NCBI GenBank assembly: GCA_035591015.1
Contig: JAXIUW010203621.1
Coordinates: 1-11,351, forward strand
DNA: 11,351 nucleotides
Direction of reading: 5' to 3'
DNA from: Cephalothrix simula
Taxonomy: Eukaryota; Nemertea; Palaeonemertea; Archinemertea; Cephalotrichidae
The translations under genes were made by a program, and so were the position numbers. This document shows, one piece after another, positions 1-7,232 of this stretch. How positions within the stretch are numbered: position 1 is the first letter of the stretch; each line of letters begins with the position of its first letter. The notes beneath the pieces were generated by a model. The model worked only from the letters and a program-made list of their open reading frames with translations. It did not search any database and had not been told where the DNA came from.

Positions 1-200
1 ATCGCCATCGCGGTCGATTGATAAATAAACATATACAATACTGGACAAGGTGTCACAAATAATTCAGAAACTTCTCAGACAGCGTCAAAACTGCTTTTTC
101 CAAAACAATCATGTCAATCATCGTCAAGCGATTATTTCGTCAACGTCAACTCTCAAAGATGATCGTTCTTTTATGTATATATATATTCAATGTTTCATTG

Positions 201-257
201 GGGTCCCATCGAACTTCGCAAACTCACAAACTACTCAAAATCTCACAAAATCTCACA
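201..257 (+). repeat. Left terminal inverted repeat of the 2-kb transposon
   Basis: 57 bp, matching the reverse complement of 2152-2208 at 56 of 57 positions (A versus G at the 38th base). It contains short internal repeats of the type CTCACAAA and AATCTCACAA, which could be repeated protein-binding sites. Immediately outside is the 9-bp duplication at 192-200. Confidence 0.92.
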
Positions 258-327
258 GAATAGTAAAATAACTTTTAAGATCAATTTTATGTTTTCCTAG
301 AAATATCTATGAGGGGGGCAACGACCT

Positions 328-575
328 TTAATGGGAAGCGGGATTTGGCCTAAAAAGTGTGGGAAAAACGCCCAAAACACTAATGGGCATGGGAAAATGG
401 GAAAAATTACTAATGGAATCGGGAAATGGGAAAAGAAGAATAACGGGCATGGGAAATGGGAAAGGGTATATATAGGTAACGGGAAACGGGAAATGGTCTA
501 AACAGGACATGGGAAACGGGAAATATCTTACATAGGACATGGGAATCGGAATCGGCAAATGGGATTTGTCAATGG
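328..575. repeat. 30-bp-period minisatellite, about 8 degenerate copies
   Basis: Units contain a doublet such as AACGGGAAACGGGAAAT or CATGGGAAATGGGAAA, then a variable AT-rich spacer. Most units are 30 bp; one is about 36 bp. Because the period is a multiple of three, the minus strand stays open and would read FPFPMP-like decapeptides. That is an artefact of the repeat and not evidence of a protein. The array lies wholly inside the 2-kb transposon. Confidence 0.85.
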
Positions 576-639
576 GACTTCATTCTATATTATCCTTATT
601 TTCCTATTTTGATCATGCTACTGACTATTAGTAGTCTAT

Positions 640-865
640 GTAATGTGGCTTGCCTATGGTGTCGCAAGTGTTGTCAGACAACACTCAACATTGAGCCGCA
701 CTGGCATATTGGCTCGTCGCCAGCGACGAACGCAACAAGGTCCTATCGCGACGGGACAAGGATTATCATTCGGCTGTTTCGGGAGCGACCAAAACGACGA
801 GCGATGGGATCTTGGTGACGGGCGGGAGTCAATGGGCATATTCGACGACCGGGAAGAATGACATT
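640..865. other. GC-rich island inside the transposon, origin unknown
   Basis: Base composition is clearly more GC- and CpG-rich than the flanks (CGTCGCCAGCGACGAACGC, GACGGGCGGGAG and similar). Several overlapping reading frames stay open for 60-70 codons on both strands, which a CpG-rich, stop-poor stretch will do by chance. I recognise no protein in any frame. It could be a captured host fragment, as MULEs are known to acquire, or a decayed repeat. Confidence 0.4.
667..685. repeat. Perfect 9+1+9 palindrome
   Basis: AGTGTTGTCAGACAACACT is an exact inverted repeat with 9-bp arms around a single A, at the left edge of the GC-rich island. It could be a dimeric protein-binding site or a remnant of nested hairpin DNA. 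Confidence 0.7.
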
Positions 866-920
866 TTGGCGATGACGTACATGTATTATGAATTTGATAT
901 AAATAAGTCTAAATTTTTTC

Positions 921-941
921 GCTCGCGCCTTCGGCGCTCGC
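921..941. repeat. Short GC-rich hairpin
   Basis: GCGCC-TTC-GGCGC (925-937) is a perfect 5-bp-stem hairpin within GCTCGCGCC/GGCGCTCGC, sharply GC-rich against an AT-rich background. A similar CTCGCTCTTCGCGCTCGG block occurs at 7190-7207. Confidence 0.5.
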
Positions 942-1116
942 ATTGTTTCTATTCAAAATTTCCATCTCCTTTTTAATGATTGGACCTGTTCTCCGAGGCC
1001 TATCACTTCAACAATAGCCTAGTCCTAGCCACATAGATCTATGAATCTAAGGCATTTAAGAATGTCAAATATCAGAATGTTTCCGCCTCGAGTCACTTAC
1101 TTCTATTCACTTTTTG

Positions 1117-1385
1117 AGGAGTGACTTTCTCATTCTAACTAATCATTCACAAGGATAAGCCTCAGATGCCATCCGAGCGTCTCAAGATTGAAAATTTTCC
1201 TGGGGCTGCACCCCCAGACCGCACATTCAGGAGTTACTTTCTCCATCTAATCTTTAACAAAGATATGCCTCAGATGCCATCTGAGAGTATCAAGATTCAA
1301 AATTTTCCTGGGGGAGGACCCCCAGACCCTCCTGTCACTTCCTCCATCTGGCTTTAACAAAGATATGCCTCAGATGCCACTCTGG
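1117..1385. repeat. Tandem array, about 108-bp unit, two full and two partial copies
   Basis: The marker CCTCAGATGCCA recurs at 1160, 1268 and 1368 (spacing 108 then 100). Each full unit contains AAAATTTTCCTGGGG, a GGGG...CCCC foldback followed by CAGACC, then AGGAGTTACTTTCTCCATCT and TTTAACAAAGATATG. A partial unit precedes (from about 1117) and another follows (to about 1385). Inside each unit TGGGG-n-CCCCCA can form a small hairpin. It lies within the 2-kb transposon. Confidence 0.85.
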
Positions 1386-1722
1386 TGTACCCCTCAAAAC
1401 CATTAACATTTTTCGTTAATTTTTTTTAATGGGAAAGCATTTTTCTTAATGGGAAAGCCATTTTCGCTAATCTATGAAATTGCAATAATTTTTGACCGGT
1501 TATAGAATTTTAATTATAACTTCAAATTTAATTCTTTGTTTTGCGTATTTATCTCACAAAAAATGTTCTATTTACCCTAATTTACCGAAACATTCGGTTC
1601 AGAATTATTTTCACCACTTAAGTATGCCGAATACTTATCGGATTTTGAACATACTACTATGAATGTTAGTAGGCCTAACCTTCATGTACGGTCCGAAACG
1701 AGGCATACACGAGCTCTTGATT

Positions 1723-1734
1723 CGCGCATGCGCA
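1723..1734. promoter_or_regulatory. Exact NRF-1-type binding site
   Basis: CGCGCATGCGCA matches the published metazoan NRF-1 consensus YGCGCAYGCGCR at all 12 positions. It overlaps a second 12-bp palindrome, GCGCATATGCGC, at 1730-1741. NRF-1 family factors (sea urchin P3A2, fly EWG) are conserved across animals. Binding here is inference. The site lies inside the transposon, not next to a recognised gene. Confidence 0.4.
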
Positions 1735-1799
1735 TATGCGCATTTTGAATAAAAATATTACGAATGAGTTGCGGCATCTGATGTCAATAGCCTTGGTAA

Positions 1800-1957
1800 A
1801 CCCGATTCTGGCAAAAGATACGAAAAAAGGGTTATTTAAGATTTTGAATGACCCCGATTTTGGCAAAAATGCAAAAAACCGGGTATGAAAGATTTTTTAA
1901 TGTACCCGATTTTGGCATAAAATACGAAAAAGGGGGTATGTAAGATTTTTTATATGT
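1800..1957. repeat. Tandem array, 51-54-bp unit, three copies
   Basis: Units at 1800-1850, 1851-1903 and 1904-1957 share ACCCGATTTTGGCA, a CGAAAAAnGGGTAT-like core and an AAGATTTTTTAATG-like end. The copies are diverged by a few substitutions and short indels. Confidence 0.85.
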
Positions 1958-1959
1958 AT

Positions 1960-2028
1960 CCATTGCTAAGGAAATACCTCCGTTACTATGGAAAAACCTC
2001 CGTTGCTAAGGAAACTCCTCTGTTAAAG
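1960..2028. repeat. 20-bp tandem array, three copies plus a partial
   Basis: Units CCATTGCTAAGGAAATACCT, CCGTTACTATGGAAAAACCT and CCGTTGCTAAGGAAACTCCT follow head-to-tail at 1960, 1980 and 2000, then a partial CTGTTAAAG. The same 20-bp motif recurs as a pair at 7051-7090. The third unit contains GTTGCTAAGGAAAC (2002-2015), which fits the RFX X-box pattern RYYNYY-N2-RRNRAC. Confidence 0.85.
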
Positions 2029-2151
2029 CCATCCAGCCGGATCACTTTCTCCAACTGCTTTCATAAGAACCGATCTATTATAAGGCCTAATTTTCGCATT
2101 TTCAAGCAATAGAACCGAATGGGATGACGGACTAATCGAATGCATAGAGTT

Positions 2152-2208
2152 TGTGAGATTTTGTGAGATTCTGAGTAGTTTGTGAGTTTGCGAAGTTCGA
2201 TGGGACCC
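2152..2208 (-). repeat. Right terminal inverted repeat of the 2-kb transposon
   Basis: Inverted copy of 201-257, followed at 2209-2217 by the second copy of the 9-bp target duplication GTTTCATTG. Similarity stops abruptly inside 2152, giving a clean inner boundary. Confidence 0.92.
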
Positions 2209-2246
2209 GTTTCATTGAATTCATTTCATTGATAAATGATATATAG

Positions 2247-2383
2247 GGGTTATCACACTGGTAAAAGGGCCATGAAAAGTGTATATTGCACGAGTTTTTT
2301 ATATCGCACGAGCCGCAGGCGAGTGTGATATGAATACACGAGTGCAATATACACTTTATGGCACGTTACCAGTTTGATAACTC
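2247..2383. mobile_element. Palindromic foldback (MITE-like) element, 137 bp
   Basis: Almost the whole segment is one imperfect palindrome centred near 2315. GGGTTATCACACTGGTAA at the left pairs with TTACCAGTTTGATAACTC at the right. AAAGTGTATATTGCAC pairs with GTGCAATATACACTTT, and the tip is CACGAG-CCGCAGG-CGAGTG. Arms are about 65 bp with scattered mismatches. No convincing target duplication is visible, so the outer boundary is taken from the end of pairing. Confidence 0.75.
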
Positions 2384-2433
2384 TTGTATCTTACGATTTG
2401 TAACATCAGATATCTGGTAAGAGTGTGATACAA
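2384..2433. repeat. Second hairpin abutting the foldback element
   Basis: TTGTATCTTAC (2384-2394) is inverted as GTAAG...GATACAA (2417-2433), with a 10-bp palindrome CAGATATCTG between the arms. It begins exactly where the larger palindrome ends, so both may be parts of one compound element. Confidence 0.5.
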
Positions 2434-2885
2434 AGAAAAATGAAATCGCGTTTTGTACAAAAAGTGCCATGGGGCGCAAAAAATAGACCGTTCGTTGTTA
2501 CTGGCACTGCATATAATATGTGCCACATTTCGTATTAATATCATCATCGTTGCTGAGATAACCCGAATATTGCGTTATTTCAAATACGCAAAATACTCAA
2601 AATACCCACAAAGGGTATAAGAAGTGTCCCTTGATATAATGTTTACTAGGGTGTTTTTCAAAACAACCCAGAAACATTTTATCCCGATATTTATTGAAAT
2701 TCCCTTCAAAATGGTACTACATGTACAAGCCATATTTTTCATACCATCTCCGGGGCTCGAGGTGGTGAAAAAATTTAATCCCGCCAATTCATCCTGATTT
2801 TCAATAACCTTTCGAAAAATGTATAGGTTTAGGGGGTTCCCATGTCACTTATGAGAAACTGACGCGGGGCGAAATTGTACTTTTC
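2434..2885. other. Non-coding stretch, nothing recognised
   Basis: AT-rich DNA with short open frames on the minus strand (for example 2575-2787, 70 codons) that show no recognisable domain and no convincing splice context. No repeat longer than about 12 bp was found by eye. Confidence 0.5.
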
Positions 2886-2979
2886 TCGTAGGCCTACCCG
2901 CATCCGATTTTTCCGTCCAACTGTGTACACAAATGCACGGAAAAATCGGATGCGGGCTAGTTTACAGCTTCGTAGGCCT
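2886..2979. repeat. Perfect 20-bp inverted repeat between 10-bp direct repeats
   Basis: CCCGCATCCGATTTTTCCGT (2897-2916) is matched exactly by its reverse complement at 2937-2956, leaving a 20-nt loop. The hairpin segment is bracketed by a direct repeat TCGTAGGCCT at 2886-2895 and 2970-2979. The arrangement resembles a tiny mobile hairpin with a target duplication, although the 13 nt between the right arm and the right direct repeat are unpaired. Confidence 0.8.
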
Positions 2980-3099
2980 CGATAGCAGCTGCTCCTGCTT
3001 GCCTTGCTGGGGATTATTTGTTTAACTATAGTTCAAATTGCTAAATTGTATAATTACGTATTATCCAAATGTAAATAAAGATTCATTCATTCATTCATT
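2980..3099 (+). mobile_element. Probable 3' end of a non-LTR (LINE-type) retrotransposon
   Basis: An AT-rich stretch ends TGTAAATAAAGATTC, with AATAAA at 3074-3079, and runs straight into (ATTC)4 at 3081-3096. A polyadenylation hexamer followed by a 4-bp tandem tail is a common 3' signature of CR1/L2-like non-LTR elements in invertebrates. No reverse transcriptase is present, so this would be a heavily 5'-truncated copy. The left boundary is arbitrary and no target duplication was identified. Confidence 0.45.
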
Positions 3100-3310
3100 A
3101 TCATGCACAAAACAAAACCCAAGCATTTTTTTATGCGGAAGAAGAGCCGCCCAATACAAACGTTCCACCAACCTAGTCCACCAGGGGTCGGTTGTTTCGG
3201 ATTCTCGTAAGTGCCACCAACCTGTGGATGACAGTGAGGCTGAATGCATTGCGTCGCGCTATCCAAGATCCAACCCCGCAGCACTGAGTGTTGCCTACTT
3301 TTGACCGATA
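3100..3310. other. GC-richer unassigned block
   Basis: More balanced composition than its flanks, and open in one frame on each strand (to 3304 on plus, 3317 down on minus). Neither translation is recognisable. A 10-bp direct repeat CCACCAACCT occurs at 3165-3174 and 3214-3223. It could be a fragment of an old exon or repeat. No splice sites convincing enough to call an exon. Confidence 0.3.
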
Positions 3311-3341
3311 TGATCAAACAACTTCAATTATCCGAAGAACT

Positions 3342-3347
3342 TTTATT
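3342..3347 (-). promoter_or_regulatory. Candidate polyadenylation signal AATAAA (minus strand)
   Basis: TTTATT on the plus strand gives AATAAA on the minus strand, about 610 bp beyond the stop codon at 3959-3961 of the minus-strand exon. It is the only exact AATAAA in that interval on this strand. Use is inferred; the hexamer is common in AT-rich DNA. Confidence 0.25.
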
Positions 3348-3958
3348 TACTTCAGGTTCTACACTAATTATACCGGCATACAGTACAAGCTTAATTACAT
3401 GTATCTTTTAGGTTGATCTAAAAATATTATAATTCTGATAATTCATTTAGATACATTTGATCAATGTTATACTAGAATTTAGAAAACATGATGTATCTAT
3501 TGTCTCTAACGTCTTCTGATGTTATAGACAAACATAACTTAAATCATACATAGGTGGATCTATAAATAAAAAACTTAAATTTAATCTAATTATTTATAAT
3601 TCATCTTTTAGGTTCTTTAATCATTATTTATAATTCATCTTTTAGGTTCTTTAATACATTAACTTGATCAATATTATACATAAAAAAATGATGACTAGAA
3701 AATATTATGTTTCTCTTAGAGGATGGTTATAAAACAGCAATACAGCTTATAAATTTTTCATTTGGTGGATTATTCATTTAGACCGACAGTAAAAGCTTAA
3801 ATTATAAGGTTATACATGTACATATTTAGACCGGCATTCAGCGGTACAAAGTTCGAAGCCAAAAAAATATGCATACAGCCATAAACCACATCCTAACCTA
3901 CATCTTTTTTACATCAATATTTACAATAGTCTTTTTGGATATGTTGGTCTAGACTATA
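3348..3958 (-). other. Possible 3' UTR of the minus-strand gene; very AT-rich
   Basis: No open frame of note. It lies between the stop codon of the minus-strand exon and a candidate AATAAA. It contains loosely repeated blocks, such as GATCAATGTTATAC and GATCAATATTATAC, and variants of ATACATGTA and ACCGGCATnCAG. It also holds the exact tandem duplication listed separately. Confidence 0.3.
3589..3656. repeat. 34-bp tandem duplication
   Basis: Two adjacent 34-bp copies (3589-3622 and 3623-3656) containing ATTTATAATTCATC and TTTTAGGTTCTTTAAT, identical except at the last base. The near-identity suggests a recent slippage or duplication event. Confidence 0.9.
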
Positions 3959-4852
3959 TTAAAGCCAAACATTTGAGGGCGAATTGTCATTTACGTCACC
4001 TGCATTATCAATGGCATCTAAAACCGTGCAGAAATGGACGCTAATATACATCACCAGAGTTTGTGACACCCTTTCGGGAGAATGCTGTTTTCGTAGAAGC
4101 ATGTCAAATGCAGCAAAATGATTAACTAAGAGGATGTTATCAGAAATTCTGATGTTGTATATAGTAAAGAGTTCAGTTTGAGGATGTCGATGCTCGAGCA
4201 CCCATCTGCTGAACTCCAGCCAGTGATACAACCGGTTTAACTGGTTCCAAATCCCCGACCTCAAAAATGGAAAAGTGTTCTTTTAAGCGGTCTTTCAGTG
4301 GGGCAAGGCCGCAGTCCAGACACATATCATTTTCATAAATTTTTCTAGGGTTTGGGTTACTGCGCAAGTTAACTGGTACACTCTTTTCAATGTGTTCAAG
4401 AAAATTAGATTTATAATCAGCATTTAAAATTCTCTCAGTAACACCCGTACAAAAAATTCTGTAGTTTAACGCTAACCAAAGACGAAAAATGCTCGCGGGC
4501 TGTAAATCCGTTTCTGTCGTATTGAACAGCGGAAATTCACTGCATCTCATAAGTATATCATTCTTATAATCATACATAAAGATTTTTACATGGGATTTAG
4601 ATATTACTAAGTTGGGAATAAGGGTAACGGATGATTCTTTCTTCTGATCATTTTGCCTCTTTACACAGAAAGAGAATGCAAGTGTTTCAGCAATACATTG
4701 TTCAAATTCATCCTTTATGGGATCGTCTACAGGTTCAGCCAAATCGCTTTCTTCTGCTGTTTTCATTTCACCCATTATATTCATTTCAAGTTTAGCAGAA
4801 ACACCTTCACCAAGTATGACATCTATATTACCATGCCAGACTAAAGAGTTCC
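3959..4852 (-). pseudogene. Terminal exon of an uncharacterised gene, with an apparent 1-nt frameshift
   Basis: On the minus strand an open frame runs from a splice acceptor (exon begins at 4852, split codon xGG) through NSLVWHGNIDVILGEG and onward to a stop at 4173-4175. A second frame, closed upstream by a stop at 4283-4285, stays open from there to a stop at 3959-3961 and reads RSGIWNQLNRLYHWLEFSRW onward. Removing one base from the T5 run (plus-strand A5, 4263-4267) joins them into about 296 residues. The sequence is clearly protein-like: W-H-G-x-x-D near the start, then IAETLAFSF, KIFMYDYKNDILM and LWLALNYRIF. The order G-x-x-D, acidic/Lys stretch, then Q-x-x-A-E helix recalls PD-(D/E)XK nuclease-like folds and large uncharacterised families in marine invertebrates; this resemblance is from memory. 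Upstream exons were not found. It may be a pseudogene, or the frameshift may be a sequencing error. Confidence 0.6.
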
Positions 4853-4895
4853 CTGAAAAATTTCAAACAGAGTATGTTGAGTCGAGAGAAGAGGG
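4853..4895 (-). other. Splice acceptor and polypyrimidine tract (minus strand)
   Basis: Read on the minus strand, CCCCTCTTCTCTCGACTC, a spacer, then TTTGAAATTTTTCAG, is followed directly by GGAACTCTTTAG, the first bases of the protein-like frame. The in-frame stop just upstream lies on the intron side of the CAG. This supports the 4852 exon boundary and marks the organism as an intron-bearing eukaryote. Confidence 0.65.
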
Positions 4896-6040
4896 GTATG
4901 ATAGGGAACAGTTATTAAGGTTTCACAGTGTTAACAAGTGCAGTGCCAAAGCTCTATAAATAAATGCCAGTTACCATAACAACTGCATTAGTTAACTAAA
5001 TTACCGGTATAAATGACGTAATGAATAACATACTAAATATCTTAGTCGAAAAACGCATTCTCGAGGGGGGGGGGAAATGGTTTCCAAAATGGGTGCCTAT
5101 TCAGCTTCGGAATTTTTTCAATTAAGTTGCCGTATTTTCCTTAAAAGCATAAAACTTGGTATGAATGTGTTCTAGTACCGGGTATTAATCTTGATTTTTA
5201 ATGATTTTTCTTTAATGGGGCCTCTTTATATGTAAGTTACGCATATTCTGGGGGATGGTCACCATATTCGATGGTCACTAGACCTTCAAGGTCATGCTGA
5301 TGTCAAACTTTACCGACCATATTACACAAAATTATATATGCATTTATAGAGACTGTAATAATACTTAATCTCTGAAAGAGCCACAAATAGGCAATAGGCA
5401 TATGTGACCTTGACCTGTGACCTGCTGGCACTTGGCAAAACAATATAGGCACTGCCAGGGTAGATTTATACGGCCTAACGCTTTTTGGGGGTATATGAGT
5501 TAGACGTAAACAAAATATGACTCAAAAATAGCTTCTCTGATAGCGACCGACCCTATGTTTTTGACCAAGCTCAAAATATTTTTACAAGCCAACCGAGGAA
5601 AAAAAAATTATATGTCAAAATTAAAAGTTAAAAGAACAACGTTGGGAAAGGCGTGAAAAAGTTGTAAAATCCAAAATGTGACTCGAAAAAATTCTAAGCT
5701 GTACATATTGATTTAAGTTTTCAATTGCCATCTTTTAGTACACGCGATAATGGCAGCTTCTAAGCCATTTCTGGTTGTCCTAGAATCTCACCACCTCAGA
5801 TAGAACGATATGCAAAATAAGATTAGTTTACATATTCTAGGACATATGGTAAAATAGTTTTTTTTGGTTGCTGTACACAGCTGTTTCTTAATATTCATTA
5901 CAATACACGATGATTCGGAATTCCGGTGAAGTTATTCTGAAAATCATAATAATTAGATATTGTATCACTACATTAAGCAAATAACTTCGTCATTGAAAAT
6001 TCTCGACCACTTTTTAACATGCTTCGAATATTTTGCATTG
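4896..6040. other. Non-coding AT-rich stretch
   Basis: No convincing exon on either strand. Visible items are a G10 run at 5065-5074, a cluster of TGACCT half-sites at 5405-5423, a GACCTTCAAGGTC inverted repeat at 5281-5293, and an 11-bp perfect inverted repeat TGTCCTAGAAT at 5776-5786 and 5834-5844. It could be the intron or 5' flank of the minus-strand gene. Confidence 0.4.
5405..5423 (-). promoter_or_regulatory. Three nuclear-receptor-type half-sites
   Basis: TGACCT occurs at 5405-5410, 5411-5416 and 5418-5423, which is AGGTCA on the minus strand in DR1 and DR0 spacing. A further AGGTCA is at 5289-5294. DR1 is a known HNF4/RXR-type arrangement, but TGACCT-rich tandem motifs are also simple repeats. 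Function is inference only. Confidence 0.25.
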
Positions 6041-6046
6041 ATATAG

Positions 6047-6555
6047 GAGGGTCTAGAAGGGGGGGGGGGGGTATCCAACCCGCTTCCGTAAGGCCAAAAT
6101 TAGAATATCCCGTCCCGTTTCGTCAATTTTTCGCATATCCCGTCCCGTCAACAAAAATTTCCATCCCGCTAAAAATGTTACGGAAAGGGCCAAACCGCCT
6201 CCCGATCCCGCTTAAACTATTTGAATTTGGTTAAAACCGCGACCCGATTCCGTCTAAAGTAATCTAAATGGCAAAACTGCCCACAGAAAAAAAACTAACC
6301 GTTCTTATTACGATCCCGCCACCCGACTCCGTCTTATTAATGAATCTTTTGTGTCTCCCGCTACCCGCTTCCTCAAAAAAGGCTCAAACCGCCTCCCGTC
6401 TCCGCTTAAATTGATTTCAAAGGCATCCCGCTAACCCGTTTCGTTTCGCTGATTTGACAAAATCCCGGCTCCGTTTAGCTGATTTTGCTATATCCCGTCC
6501 CGTTTAGCCGATTTTTGCCAAATTCCGCTTCCGTTTAACCCCCTTCTAGACCCTC
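6047..6555. mobile_element. Small non-autonomous TIR transposon, 509 bp, minisatellite interior
   Basis: Perfect 17-bp inverted repeats, GAGGGTCTAGAAGGGGG at 6047-6063 and its reverse complement at 6539-6555, are flanked by an exact 6-bp direct repeat ATATAG (6041-6046 and 6556-6561). If the first and last base are treated as outside the TIR, the flanks read GATATAGG and CATATAGG, a 7/8 match. That would suit an hAT-like 8-bp duplication, so the superfamily is open. There is no transposase. Nearly all the interior is degenerate tandem repeats, and the left TIR runs into a G13 tract (6059-6071). Confidence 0.87.
6075..6538. repeat. Degenerate minisatellite of CCCGTCCCGTTT-type units
   Basis: Units carry a doublet such as ATCCCGTCCCGTTT, CCGCCTCCCGATCCCGCTT or AATTCCGCTTCCGTTTA, separated by AT-rich spacers. 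The period is near 31 bp in the last units (about 6465-6538) and less regular before. On the opposite strand the doublet reads ACGGGACGGGAT, the same design as the 328-575 minisatellite. Confidence 0.75.
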
Positions 6556-7050
6556 ATATAGGCATATTGGAGTCATAGGAATTCCCGGGACAATTAGAAG
6601 TCGGGTTACATTTTGGATTCCACAACCGTTTCACGCCTTATTATATCCTTTGTGGTTCTTTTAGGAATATTTTGCATATAAATGACGGTATTATGGTGTA
6701 CAGACAAGAATATTTAATAGTTATATGACCCTTGAAAGGCGCAGCCCCGAGGGTAATAACTGCTTGTATTTCACGAGAAAAGGTGTAATAACGTTATAGT
6801 GGTTTTATGAGATCGCTATCTCTGTAATACAAAATCAAAGCTTTGCATCATATCGAGACTTGAAATTTTAACATGATATATCTCATGAACATTTGATGAT
6901 AGGCATAATAACCTTAGGATTTCAAAATCTGCAATAAAAAGATTTCCTGCCAAAATGGAGATACGCCTGTCAGGCACGGGACGGCAGAGTTATTCCCGAA
7001 TTATCATTACTTTTTCTCATAATGCTAGAAAAGATCCAAATAAAAGCTAT

Positions 7051-7090
7051 ATTGCCCCGTTGCTAGGTATATTGGCCCGTTGCCAAGGAA
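7051..7090. repeat. Pair of 20-bp repeats matching the 1960-2028 array
   Basis: ATTGCCCCGTTGCTAGGTAT (7051-7070) and ATTGGCCCGTTGCCAAGGAA (7071-7090) are adjacent 20-bp repeats. Their CCGTTGCYAAGGAA core matches the units inside the 2-kb transposon 5 kb away. Confidence 0.7.
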
Positions 7091-7171
7091 AAAATGTTTC
7101 TTTGACAAGAAATTGAAAAAGATGATGATAAAATTAATAATACAAGATATAAAACTAAAAGATTAGCCCTT

Positions 7172-7232
7172 AGTTTTGACTTCGGAAACCTCGCTCTTCG
7201 CGCTCGGTCCAATAAATACCTCAGTCAAAACT
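7172..7232. repeat. 10-bp inverted repeat around a CG-rich core
   Basis: AGTTTTGACT (7172-7181) and AGTCAAAACT (7223-7232) are perfect inverted copies. They enclose CTCGCTCTTCGCGCTCGGTCC, which is CpG-rich in otherwise AT-rich DNA. Confidence 0.6.

Larger units (their letters stand above)
201..2208. mobile_element. Non-autonomous TIR DNA transposon, 2,008 bp, complete
   Basis: Both ends start GGGTCCCATCGAACTTCGCA and run inward as inverted copies for 57 bp with one mismatch. The element is flanked by a perfect 9-bp direct repeat GTTTCATTG at 192-200 and 2209-2217, as expected of a target-site duplication. No transposase-like reading frame is visible inside, so it would depend on an enzyme supplied elsewhere. 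Long TIRs with a 9-bp duplication and a GGG start fit Mutator-like (MULE) elements best. Merlin-type elements (8-9 bp duplications) are an alternative. The interior is a patchwork: a 30-bp minisatellite, a GC-rich island, a 108-bp tandem array, a 53-bp array and a 20-bp array. Boundaries are seen directly; the superfamily is inferred. Confidence 0.88.

Noticed and set aside
328-558. Minus-strand open frame reading repeated FPFPMP decapeptides
   Set aside because: The frame stays open only because the minisatellite period is a multiple of three; array irregularities and lack of splice or start context argue against a protein.
1166-1357. Open frame through the 108-bp array
   Set aside because: 108 is a multiple of three, so the repeat is read twice in the same frame; the third spacing (100) breaks it.
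1117-2028. CRISPR-like spacing of repeats
   Set aside because: Units are contiguous tandem repeats without unique spacers, and the DNA is clearly eukaryotic.
201-2208. LTR retrotransposon or solo LTR
   Set aside because: The ends are inverted, not direct, repeats, there are no TG...CA termini, and the 9-bp duplication is longer than the usual 4-6 bp.
4717-4959. Plus-strand open frame opposite the minus-strand exon
   Set aside because: It mirrors the coding minus strand and crosses the intron acceptor; the minus-strand reading has the protein-like sequence and the splice signal.
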